Source: Pseudomonadota bacterium
Lineage (GTDB): Bacteria > Desulfobacterota > Desulfobacteria > Desulfobacterales > RPRI01
Assembly: GCA_018830925.1 (NCBI GenBank)
Contig: JAHJRK010000200.1
Span: 1 to 6,973, forward strand
Direction of reading: 5' to 3'
DNA length: 6,973 nt
A model generated the notes under the pieces. That model searched no databases, had not been told where the DNA came from, and worked only from the letters and a program-made list of their open reading frames with translations. Within the stretch, counting starts at the first letter, position 1. The number at the start of each line of letters is the position of its first letter. A program made the translations under genes and the position numbers. This document shows positions 1 through 5,502 of the stretch, in pieces.

Positions 1-1
1 C

Positions 2-73
2 CTCGTTACTCGGAATGCCTTGAAAAAACAGTTCCGTGAACAAATTCTTAAGGAAGCTCTTCATGCCGTCTAG
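2..73 (+). CDS. C-terminal end of a gene cut by the window edge; possibly a nucleotidyltransferase
   Basis: One frame is open from the left edge to a TAG at 71-73 and gives 23 residues, LVTRNALKKQFREQILKEAL followed by HAV. The pattern hydrophobic-Val-x-x-x-Ala-Leu-Lys, then basic residues, then Ile-x-x-Glu-Ala resembles the last helix of small MNT-type nucleotidyltransferases, which often end with 'DLV..ALK..LR..I.REAV'. This rests on a short tail only, so the family is a guess. The coding call itself is supported by the absence of an alternative and by the plus-strand gene that follows 80 bases later in the same direction, which may be co-transcribed. Confidence 0.4.
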   Translation, partial: LVTRNALKKQFREQILKEALHAV

Positions 74-143
74 AAGTTGGCAGTTTCGAATAGATGATAT
101 TTCAGTTCTTACCGGCATTATCCTTAACGGATTTGAAAAAGAT

Positions 144-148
144 GAGGG
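144..148 (+). promoter_or_regulatory. Ribosome binding site deciding the UPF0158 start
   Basis: GAGGG lies five bases before the ATG at 154. It favours this start over the in-frame ATG at 94, which lacks a comparable purine stretch, and over the ATG at 142, which overlaps it. Confidence 0.6.
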
Positions 149-153
149 TAGCT

Positions 154-570
154 ATGGCCATGAATTTAAGCGATATTGAGGATGCACTCCTTTACGTAAG
201 CGGAGGACCGCTCTACCAATACTCTGCCTTTTTGGACAGAGATTCTGGAAAGATATTCTACGCCTCCGAACCGGTTGATTCTGATGAATTGCCGGAAGAT
301 GTGTATGATTCTGATAAATATTTAACAATCCCTCATAAGAACGAATTGGAGCTTGGGGAAAATCTTGTATTTGAATTCATTTCAAAACACTTGCCCGGGG
401 AGACGGAACTGATGCACACCATTTTTCGGAAAAAGGGAGCCTACGCGAGATTCAAGGAGCTTCTTGATACGAAAGGGTTTCTTGAGAAATGGTACACGTT
501 CGAGGATATGCGGCAGAAAGAGGTTCTCAGAGAATGGTGCCGTGAGAACGGTATCGAAATAACGGACTAA
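154..570 (+). CDS. UPF0158 family protein
   Basis: This encodes a 138-residue cytoplasmic protein of the UPF0158 family, whose molecular function is unknown. Family hallmarks are visible in order: an N-terminal LSDIEDAL segment (5-12), an acidic SDELPED stretch (43-49), YLTIPHKNELELG (56-68), FRKKGAYARFKELL (91-104), and the C-terminal LREWCRENGIE (125-135). Length matches the family. An upstream ATG at 94 would add 20 residues that lack family similarity. I chose the ATG at 154 because GAGGG at 144-148 sits five bases ahead of it; an ATG at 160 is a second possibility. There is no signal peptide or membrane segment. The gene ends only a few bases before an antisense transposase remnant, so its native downstream context has been lost. 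Genes of this family often occur singly in accessory regions, and the neighbours give no clue to its role. Confidence 0.85.
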   Translation: MAMNLSDIEDALLYVSGGPLYQYSAFLDRDSGKIFYASEPVDSDELPEDVYDSDKYLTIPHKNELELGENLVFEFISKHLPGETELMHTIFRKKGAYARFKELLDTKGFLEKWYTFEDMRQKEVLREWCRENGIEITD

Positions 571-576
571 CTTTCT

Positions 577-624
577 GATATGATGTAAAGCTCCCGGAGT
601 GTCTATCCTCGATTTTCTCGGCAT
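577..624 (-). pseudogene. Truncated head of a REP-associated (Y1, IS200-like) transposase
   Basis: On the minus strand, an ATG at 624 begins MPRKSRIDTPGALHHI, the typical N-terminus of REP-associated tyrosine transposases (Y1_Tnp, TnpA_REP type; compare 'MPRKxRIDxPGALHHI'). Family members run to roughly 150-330 residues and carry a His-hydrophobic-His motif and a catalytic tyrosine. Here similarity stops after about 16 residues, and the reading frame then runs into the antisense of the UPF0158 gene. The catalytic part is absent, so this is a dead fragment. The 60-odd bases upstream on the minus strand, to about 690, look like the usual leader of such an element. The N-terminal match is strong for its length, but the fragment is very short. 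Confidence 0.65.
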
Positions 625-654
625 GGTCTTTCTGTAGTACAAGTTTAAAAAGAT

Positions 655-690
655 AGAAACGCATAATTACATGGGCGTCCCCGTGCAGTC
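655..690 (-). repeat. REP-transposase-associated upstream element, copy 1
   Basis: Read on the minus strand, this segment contains GGGGACGCCCATG followed by TAATTATGCGTTTCT, and it leads directly toward the transposase fragment at 624. Its core at 655-678 matches 22 of 24 bases of plus-strand positions 3979-4002, so the two copies are in opposite orientation on either side of the three-gene operon. Such GGGGACG(T/C)CCATG sequences commonly precede REP-associated transposase genes in deltaproteobacterial genomes; I recall this from general knowledge and did not search it. Confidence 0.55.
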
Positions 691-858
691 CCCCTCGGTA
701 ATGAATTACAGCGTCTTTTAGATATTTTTTTGAATATTTAAACATATTCGAAGTAAAATTCACCGAAATGTGCTTTGATTAAGCAAAAAAGAGTCGCTGA
801 TAATTTTTGACACAATAATTATTTTAAAAAAGGGACTTATTTCTCAGGAATCACTTAT

Positions 859-1671
859 TTATGGACGTCCCGGATACCGCTCGGATACGTTCCCCGGATA
901 ATCCCTTATTTTTGTCTCAGGCTTTGCGCCGATGGCTTGTTTTTTTCTCGCAACACTTAAAAGGGCTTGAACAGGCATCCCTTCTTGATATGTCAAAAAA
1001 ATCGAATCCACTAGCCTGCTGCAGCTTGAAGTAACACGTGCGAGAACTTTTATTTGTTCCTCGCACGAAAAGCTATTTGTCTTCACTGGGTAGTTAATTT
1101 GATGGTCAACTTCTCCCCATACTTCTTCCATGAGTGTGCGCACCTGTATCTCACATGTCAGTTTAGTTCGGGAATTCGGCTGGACTACGTAATGTACACT
1201 TGTGTACATAGAGGGAGATTTTTGGGTCTCTATTCCAATGCTATTAAAATATTTACGAGATTCATCATCCCAAGTTCGTGCTTTAGGGCCTTCCAATTTC
1301 AGCCACTGTTGCTCATCAAAGATCGTCAACAGTTCCTTGTTGATTTCCTCAATCTGCCTTGTGTGAAGGTGAAGAATCCGAAATCCGGCTAAATCGTTGA
1401 TTGTTTCAAAGAGGTTTTCTTGTGTGTATAAAAAACCGATACCTTGTGCCCTTGCTTCCAATCCTTTGCGAATCAACTTTGCACGAAGATGCGCAGGATC
1501 CTTGACTCTCCACTTCACGGAGTGAGCAAGATCTTTCAGCCTCCTTGAAACTTCGACGTGGCTCCTTAGTTGATTTAACAACCCATTAAAGCTGGGTTGG
1601 TTGTCAACAAAATGTCGCACCAAGCTGTCGATAAGCCTAAGTTGGGCGGCTGGAAGTTCGGGCTTCTTCAT
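859..1671 (-). CDS. RelA/SpoT-domain nucleotide pyrophosphokinase (small alarmone synthetase type)
   Basis: This 270-residue protein carries one RelA/SpoT synthetase domain, which transfers pyrophosphate from ATP to GTP/GDP or, in toxic members, to other acceptors such as ATP or the tRNA 3' end. Visible motifs are the substrate-binding WRVKDPAHLRAKLIRK (54-69), INDLAGFRI (91-99) with the metal-binding Asp93, the base-stacking loop MYTSVH with Tyr156, and CEIQVRT (173-179) with catalytic Glu174. VWGEVDHQINY (184-194) matches the family's 'WAEIEHDLNY'. There is no HD hydrolase domain and no TGS or ACT domain, so it could make but not remove the product. Its ATG overlaps the ParA stop in an ATGA junction, implying translational coupling. 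The last residues (about 257-270) are encoded by a CGGATA-repeat tract and look acquired. Domain assignment is firm. Whether it makes (p)ppGpp or is a toxSAS-like toxin is unknown. Confidence 0.88.
   Translation of the reverse strand: MKKPELPAAQLRLIDSLVRHFVDNQPSFNGLLNQLRSHVEVSRRLKDLAHSVKWRVKDPAHLRAKLIRKGLEARAQGIGFLYTQENLFETINDLAGFRILHLHTRQIEEINKELLTIFDEQQWLKLEGPKARTWDDESRKYFNSIGIETQKSPSMYTSVHYVVQPNSRTKLTCEIQVRTLMEEVWGEVDHQINYPVKTNSFSCEEQIKVLARVTSSCSRLVDSIFLTYQEGMPVQALLSVARKKQAIGAKPETKIRDYPGNVSERYPGRP
861..900. repeat. CGGATA / GGACGTCC short repeat tract at the synthetase 3' end
   Basis: CGGATA occurs three times (871-876, 882-887, 895-900) next to GGACGTCC (863-870). The tract encodes the last residues of the alarmone synthetase. 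On the minus strand it reads CCGGGACGTCCAT, resembling the GGGGACGCCCATG motif of the transposase-associated element 190 bases away, so it may be another diverged fragment of the same kind of element. Confidence 0.45.
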
Positions 1672-2696
1672 ATTACCTGCAGGGCGAGCATTGTTCGCTC
1701 GATAATGCGATCGGCAATTTTGTTAAACTCTTTTTCGGCTTCTTCCTTCAGATACGCAGAACCACCACTCGCCATAGCGAACGGTCGTCCCTCTTCCTGT
1801 GCTATTATCGCTAGTGATCCGAAATCTTTTACTTGCCCGAGTTTGTTATGGCTAATAGATGATTGCGCAAGGTTGTTGTCGATGCGACGGAGAATAGTAG
1901 CAATATCGCTGTTGGCAGCTTTCTCTAATTTTGCAACATATGGAGCAAAGCCGCCAGAAATTTTACCGCCATACATACGAAATTTTTGCAGTATGTAGCC
2001 CATAAATATGGGCTTCCCGGGAAGTAAATGCGTATTGTCCGGCGCTAGCTGGGAAATCACCTGCCAATCTTTAATCCACGAAGCGAGAGAATGGCCTAAT
2101 GTACTAAGAGCAATGGTCGAAAACAAATCACATGCCGCTGGCACAATGAAGTAGTCGCAATCAAGTAATACCACCCGGTTCAGTGGGCCAATATTCGGAC
2201 CGACATCGTAGAAAACGAAATCCGCTTTTATTTTTTTTGCGACTATATTTACAGTTTCGCTTATTGCTGATACACCGCGATAGCCTCTCACCTTTCTCTG
2301 CAAACACTCAGTCCAAATCTGCTGCAAATCCTGTTCGAATTCGGAGAGGCGAATGTCTCCTGGTATTAGGAATATCTTCGCAAGACGCTCAATAGGATTT
2401 ACTTCACGAACTTCTCCCTTTGACTCTGCGATCGGCTTAATCGCCGACCAAATAGTGACGCCCGAGTCCGAATCCGAATTATCCAACCATTTGCCAACTA
2501 CAGCCGCTTCAACAAGATAAGAAGTTAGGTTGCATTGGGGGTCTGCATCAACCAATAAAACTCGCTTCCCTTTTTTTGCAAGGGCCGAAGCAATATTCAC
2601 GGTTAAAGTCGTCTTCCCAACGCCACCTTTATGGTTGAAAAGGACTAATCGGTGAGATGAGTGGCGAGGATTATTAAAAACTCTATTAATTTTCAT
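1668..2696 (-). CDS. ParA/MinD-type P-loop ATPase (AAA_31 family)
   Basis: This 342-residue cytoplasmic ATPase of the ParA/MinD/Soj group has a deviant Walker A motif, HKGGVGKTT (22-30), with signature Lys23 and catalytic Lys28. The switch region DADPQCN (50-56) and a Walker B-like strand FVFYDVGP with Asp164 are also present. ParA-type ATPases dimerise on ATP, usually bind DNA or membrane non-specifically, and are triggered to hydrolyse by a partner. It is longer than a minimal ParA (about 250 residues), with an extra C-terminal helical part. No ParB gene or parS-like repeats are visible, so plasmid partitioning is not the obvious role. Its ATG overlaps the end of the upstream 198-residue gene by 11 bases and lacks a clear ribosome binding site, so it is probably coupled to that gene. 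Its stop overlaps the synthetase start. This points to a sensor, switch or localisation role for that enzyme, which is inference. Confidence 0.87.
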   Translation of the reverse strand: MKINRVFNNPRHSSHRLVLFNHKGGVGKTTLTVNIASALAKKGKRVLLVDADPQCNLTSYLVEAAVVGKWLDNSDSDSGVTIWSAIKPIAESKGEVREVNPIERLAKIFLIPGDIRLSEFEQDLQQIWTECLQRKVRGYRGVSAISETVNIVAKKIKADFVFYDVGPNIGPLNRVVLLDCDYFIVPAACDLFSTIALSTLGHSLASWIKDWQVISQLAPDNTHLLPGKPIFMGYILQKFRMYGGKISGGFAPYVAKLEKAANSDIATILRRIDNNLAQSSISHNKLGQVKDFGSLAIIAQEEGRPFAMASGGSAYLKEEAEKEFNKIADRIIERTMLALQVI

Positions 2697-3282
2697 CTTG
2701 TATGCTTTCGTGTTTCTTCACCGGTGTCTTACGTGGCTTTTTCTTTTGACGTATCCCTTGAATACTGGCCTTTGCTGCAGCTTGGTCCGGTAAATATTGC
2801 ACATAGCGTTCTCCAGCTGCACTTATTTGTTTGTTGCCTTTTGTCGCTTGCACAAGTATGCCTGCCTTCACAGCGTTTTCGACAGCAACTGAAGCATTTG
2901 AAAATTTTGGCTGAGCGGCTTCAGTATTTAACGTGCTTATATCCAAGGTTTTAAAGTGAGGGGTGTCTTTATAATGCGTTAAATAATATGCAAGGCAAGC
3001 AACCCTATCCACATCACTTCGAGGTGCCTTGTCGCGAATAAAATCCTTCGGCGAAATGGATCTGTCTTCAGAGAAACTTGAGGCACCTAGAGAGGGGCTG
3101 TCGACTGCTAAAGTCGATGAGGTTGGCCCTGAATTCATTATCAACGCAGTCCCTTGCAGAGAGATATTTAGAAATGTTGCAACAGATTGTAAAGTTCTCA
3201 GCTGATCATCCTTACTTAGTTTCTTAAGTGATGAAATTATTAATGTAAGGACTTCAAGGTCGCTATTAGATTCCTGTTCCAT
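2686..3282 (-). CDS. Unrecognised protein, possibly winged-helix, first gene of the ParA-RelA/SpoT operon
   Basis: This 198-residue protein has three parts. Residues 8-45 look like two amphipathic helices (LEVLTLIISSLKKL, then DDQLRTLQSVATFL). A Ser/Gly-rich linker covers about 50-75. A conserved-looking compact region spans 77-168 and includes RVACLAYYLTHY (93-104), HFKTLDISTLNTEA (109-122), KFSNASVAVENAVKAG (126-141) and KGNKQISAAGERYV (148-161). Short helices followed by a glycine turn and 'KQISAAGERYV' would suit a winged helix, where an 'LT..G..Y' motif is common. The tail (176-190) is strongly basic, with many Lys and Arg, fitting nucleic-acid contact. I do not recognise a named family. 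As first gene of an overlapping operon it could be the regulator, antitoxin or target-recognition subunit. GAGAGG at 3288-3293 lies five bases before the ATG. Confidence 0.75.
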   Translation of the reverse strand: MEQESNSDLEVLTLIISSLKKLSKDDQLRTLQSVATFLNISLQGTALIMNSGPTSSTLAVDSPSLGASSFSEDRSISPKDFIRDKAPRSDVDRVACLAYYLTHYKDTPHFKTLDISTLNTEAAQPKFSNASVAVENAVKAGILVQATKGNKQISAAGERYVQYLPDQAAAKASIQGIRQKKKPRKTPVKKHESIQDEN

Positions 3283-3287
3283 AATTG

Positions 3288-3293
3288 CCTCTC
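3288..3293 (-). promoter_or_regulatory. Ribosome binding site of the 198-residue gene
   Basis: On the minus strand, GAGAGG is followed by a five-base spacer (CAATT) and the ATG at 3280-3282. It is the only good ribosome binding site in the three-gene operon; the two downstream genes start inside the end of the gene before them. Confidence 0.65.
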
Positions 3294-3353
3294 TTCATAC
3301 ATTTTTAGTAATTTATTAGAAAGTAGCTGATTCTTGTGTATGTCAGTAAGAAT

Positions 3354-3407
3354 ATATGGAGCAAGAATAGCCAAAATTAAGATATATCCTAACTTCTGCC
3401 TCCATAT
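3354..3407 (-). promoter_or_regulatory. Inverted repeat in the operon leader
   Basis: ATATGGAG (3354-3361) and its complement CTCCATAT (3400-3407) are perfect 8-base arms, with partial pairing continuing inward, separated by 38 bases. It lies within the untranslated leader between the predicted promoter and the first gene. It could be an operator half-site pair or an RNA stem. There is no T-run directly after it on the transcribed strand, so it is not a standard terminator. Confidence 0.35.
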
Positions 3408-3450
3408 TTTTTTAATAGGAATTGATTAGGCATTGCTTTTTTTGCGTGTG

Positions 3451-3479
3451 AATATATAAAAAATATTTTTGTGTGTCAA
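3451..3479 (-). promoter_or_regulatory. Sigma-70-type promoter of the three-gene operon
   Basis: On the minus strand, TTGACA (3474-3479, perfect consensus) is followed by exactly 17 bases and TATATT (3451-3456, five of six consensus bases). The predicted start point is near 3444, leaving a leader of about 160 bases before the ATG at 3282. A promoter this close to consensus implies strong basal transcription unless it is repressed, which suits an autoregulated toxin-antitoxin-like operon. Confidence 0.65.
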
Positions 3480-3603
3480 TGGTGAATTCAACCCAAATTC
3501 CGACATTGATTTCGTTGGAGGAGTCTTTTAAGCGGTCATTGCCTTAAAATCGGGTTTGCAGTGCGATGTCGCTGCCCCTCAGGTGCGTAAACGGTATAGG
3601 CGA

Positions 3604-3649
3604 TATATGGGACATTCTATAGCCCTCACATGTATATGGGACATCCTAT
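3604..3649. repeat. Tandem pair of 17-base direct repeats
   Basis: TATATGGGACATTCTAT (3604-3620) recurs as TATATGGGACATCCTAT (3633-3649), 16 of 17 bases identical, with start points 29 bases apart. GGGACATTCT-like words often accompany REP-associated transposases, so these may be remnants of such an element. A pair of protein-binding sites is the alternative. Confidence 0.55.
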
Positions 3650-3963
3650 GTTCTCCTTGTCAACTAGAAAATAGTAATTTTTATTATTCAATTAATCAAA
3701 GAGCTTAGAAGCCAAGCCTTTTTAAGGGCGCACCTCTCCTTCTGTTTTTTTTGACATTTTTCGGCGATCCTCCCACTAATACGAACCTCACCTCTGATCG
3801 TTACGTTTATCCGGCCTTGCTCTTAAAGCAGCGCCAATCATCCCTTATCCAGAGTTTTAAGTTCAGTGAGAGGCCCAGAATTGTCCCTCCAGAGGTCTTA
3901 ATGCCTCAACGTCCATGAACGAGCTCTCTCGCCGAAACCGGTAAATTCATTTATTCAATATTA

Positions 3964-4002
3964 AGGGGCACCATGGGTACGCCCATGAAATTAAGCGTTT
4001 CT
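3964..4002 (+). repeat. REP-transposase-associated element, copy 2 (no transposase)
   Basis: The core 3979-4002 contains ACGCCCATG followed by AAATTAAGCGTTTCT and matches 22 of 24 bases of the minus-strand copy at 655-678. Similarity seems to continue upstream through GGGG and CA runs. In copy 1 the element is followed by a transposase start; here it is followed by non-coding sequence, so it is either a solo element or the transposase was deleted. Its orientation is opposite to copy 1. Confidence 0.55.
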
Positions 4003-4085
4003 GCTTGTTTCAGGGTTAAGCCCCAATTCCTCCTAACAACCTCCAGAAGAGTTGGTTTCAAAATCTGTCAAAGAAGCTGAAAACT

Positions 4086-4856
4086 TTAATCGGACCGCTG
4101 TTGGGTGAGCCAGCCGCCGATATACTCTGCAACCTCTTGCCATCCTGGCTCAGCCATGACCCAGTGGGCATGATTTGGAAATTCTTTATAGGTTGCTCCC
4201 CTGTATTTTCTTGCCACATTGCGAACAACCGATGCAGGTGTGATGCGATCCTCGGCACCGGCAACAACCAGCACAGGGCATGTTACTTTGGACTCGTCAA
4301 CTTTTGAAGCGTTTTTCGAATCGAGTAGCCAGTAGCCGATCTCAAACGCCGCCCTCCCTGACTCATAGACAAACTTGCCATAGGTCTCCTTCTGCTCCTT
4401 TTCCGGCAGCAGGTGCAGCATCGAGTAGACCGCCTCGCCAAATGTCTGGCGCATCGGTTTCAGCCAGAAACTCCAGGTTGTCATGACGCTCCAGAAGCTT
4501 TTTATCACGGAGGGTTTAAGGGCTACGATACCGGATGGTGATGCAGGGGCAAGTAATACAAGGGATTTGGCGAGTGAGCGGGCACCAAGGATCTGGGCCA
4601 GCAATCCTCCCATGGAATGGCCCATTATAATCGGCTTTACGCCAAGTTTATTGATTTGCTGTTCGAGTGATTCGGCGTAGTCAAGAAGACCGGTCGTCCC
4701 GAGGCGCGAGTCCGGAATTCCTTTCGGGTCCATATCGTGATAGGGTAGTGTGACAGCAACACACCGGTAGCCTTTTGCTTCAAAGACACTCCGGAACTTT
4801 TCCCAGTACCATGAACCGCCCCACATTCCATGAATCATGAAGATCGTATCGGACAT
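4086..4856 (-). CDS. Alpha/beta hydrolase (esterase/lipase-like)
   Basis: This 256-residue soluble alpha/beta hydrolase is of the length usual for single-domain members. The order of motifs is standard: oxyanion-hole HGMWGG (9-14), nucleophile elbow GHSMGG (79-84) with Ser81, acid Asp203 in AGAEDRITP (199-207), and histidine His231 in NHAHWV (228-233). A helical cap lies at about 115-185 and is rich in Trp and Phe, suggesting a hydrophobic substrate. No signal peptide is present, so it is cytoplasmic. The substrate cannot be read from the sequence; carboxylesters, lactones or thioesters are all possible. AGGGAG (4865-4870) sits eight bases before the ATG. It is transcribed alone, with a palindromic operator candidate in its 5' region, suggesting control by a TetR-like repressor encoded elsewhere. 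It has no evident link to the ParA-RelA/SpoT operon beyond position. Confidence 0.88.
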   Translation of the reverse strand: MSDTIFMIHGMWGGSWYWEKFRSVFEAKGYRCVAVTLPYHDMDPKGIPDSRLGTTGLLDYAESLEQQINKLGVKPIIMGHSMGGLLAQILGARSLAKSLVLLAPASPSGIVALKPSVIKSFWSVMTTWSFWLKPMRQTFGEAVYSMLHLLPEKEQKETYGKFVYESGRAAFEIGYWLLDSKNASKVDESKVTCPVLVVAGAEDRITPASVVRNVARKYRGATYKEFPNHAHWVMAEPGWQEVAEYIGGWLTQQRSD

Positions 4857-4871
4857 TTTAAATGCTCCCTG

Positions 4872-4887
4872 TGAGACAAAGGTCTCA
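4872..4887. promoter_or_regulatory. Palindromic operator candidate upstream of the hydrolase gene
   Basis: TGAGAC, AAAG, GTCTCA is a perfect 6+4+6 inverted repeat. It lies between the hydrolase ribosome binding site and a TTGACA hexamer (minus strand, 4906-4911), so a bound dimer would block transcription. A weak -10 (TAATGA, 4885-4890, spacer 15) overlaps its edge. The size and symmetry fit a TetR-family site, but no such repressor gene is in the window. Confidence 0.5.
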
Positions 4888-4923
4888 TTATTACTTCCAT
4901 GTAATTGTCAAGGACGCTTAAAT

Positions 4924-4984
4924 ATTTTGATGGGACTTTTGAAATGTGAACCTAAGGAATCACAAAGCATTTGAATTGTCAATG
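4924..4984 (+). repeat. Dispersed repeat, copy A
   Basis: This segment aligns without gaps to 5934-5994 (offset 1010), with about 49 of 61 bases identical by hand count. Shared words include ATTTTGATGGGA, CACAAAG and TTGTCAATG. Both copies are followed by purine-rich low-complexity sequence containing repeated GGCA/GGCG words (about 4995-5030 and 6020-6140) and a GGGTTCAA word. They are in direct orientation and bracket the HigB/HigA genes. Confidence 0.6.
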
Positions 4985-5032
4985 GTTTTGAGGGTCAAAG
5001 GGGCAAAGGCACAGAGGCACAAAGCGATAAAA

Positions 5033-5136
5033 GGGTTCAATCCGCCACAAAGATCGGCGGACCTTCGGGGGTCGTGGGTTCAATCCGCCATATCCGCCAT
5101 ACAGATAGGCGGACGTGCCGCTGGCGGACCTTCGGG
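5033..5136. repeat. Cluster of short direct and inverted repeats (CCGCC / GGCGG)
   Basis: GGGTTCAATCCGCCA occurs twice, identically (5033-5047, 5076-5090), and GGCGGACCTTCGGG twice (5056-5069, 5123-5136). TCCGCC and GGCGGA pair as two hairpins of six base pairs, each with a nine-base loop (5041-5046 with 5056-5061; 5093-5098 with 5108-5113). The cluster is not coding and resembles the palindromic REP-like filler found between genes. It lies just downstream of HigA. Confidence 0.6.
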
Positions 5137-5217
5137 AGGCGTGAGAGCGGAAAAAAAGGGGCAAAGAGATGGGGTTCTGTGAATATTCCGGAAGGTAACG
5201 CTTGTATTACCCTGACC

Positions 5218-5502
5218 CTATGCCGCTTTTTTTAGAGTGACATTCATGCCGGCTCTTGTCGCAAGAGTGATAAGCATTTCGAGGCTGAATCTTTCCCACT
5301 TGCCTCTGACCAGGTCCGAAACCCTGGATTGACTGATGCCAAGAATTTCAGCCGCCCTGGCCTGCGTCAGCTTCCTGGCTTTGAGAACCTTCCGGAGATC
5401 GGCCATAAGATCTGCACGCATCTGAAGAACTGCGGCTTCGTCCGGAGAATATCCGAGATCAACGAATACGTTTCCTGAAGAATTAACAATGGTTTCTTTC
5501 AT
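5218..5502 (-). CDS. higA: XRE-family helix-turn-helix antitoxin (HigA type)
   Basis: This 94-residue protein has one helix-turn-helix domain (about 34-66: LRKVLKARKLTQARAAEILG, then ISQSRVSDLVRGK), followed by the FSLEMLITLATRAGMNVTL segment (72-90) that is typical of the HTH_37 antitoxin group. It would neutralise the toxin encoded just upstream and repress the shared promoter. Its ATG overlaps the toxin stop in an ATGA junction, and GGAGGT (5508-5513) lies five bases ahead, inside the toxin gene, giving the antitoxin its own strong translation start. The toxin-first order is the hallmark of HigBA modules. The reading frame is intact, so the pair is likely functional. The name reflects family and order, not proven orthology to a characterised HigA. 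Confidence 0.85.
   Translation of the reverse strand: MKETIVNSSGNVFVDLGYSPDEAAVLQMRADLMADLRKVLKARKLTQARAAEILGISQSRVSDLVRGKWERFSLEMLITLATRAGMNVTLKKAA

Larger units (their letters stand above)
3481..4085. other. 605-base stretch without a convincing gene; repeat-bearing boundary region
   Basis: No frame longer than a few dozen codons shows protein-like composition or a family match. The region holds two 17-base direct repeats (3604-3620, 3633-3649), the second copy of the transposase-associated element (about 3964-4002), and unremarkable sequence between. It looks like the degraded edge of an inserted block between the operon promoter and the hydrolase gene. No terminator hairpin with a T-run was found for the hydrolase gene, which ends at 4086. 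Confidence 0.5.

Noticed and set aside
823..875. Rho-independent terminator after the synthetase gene
   Set aside because: On the minus strand a GGGAC/GTCCC pair ends before TTTTTT, but the stem is only five base pairs with a loop of about 30 bases, too weak to call.
1597..1998. Plus-strand 133-codon frame
   Set aside because: It is antisense to the ParA/RelA-SpoT junction, has no family pattern, and both sense genes are clearly real.
1668..2696. Reading the ParA-type ATPase as a plasmid partition system
   Set aside because: No ParB-like gene or parS/iteron repeats lie next to it. The overlapping partners are a RelA/SpoT synthetase and an unrelated protein.
3700..3960. Possible attC site or decayed reading frames in the gene-free region
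   Set aside because: I found no paired RYYYAAC/GTTRRRY boxes and no frame with recognisable protein similarity.
4979..5164. Minus-strand 61-codon frame with a PLCLCPFDP-like ending
   Set aside because: It is a translation of repeat DNA (GGCAAAGGCACAGAGGCACAAAG on the plus strand); such frames are common false hypothetical proteins.
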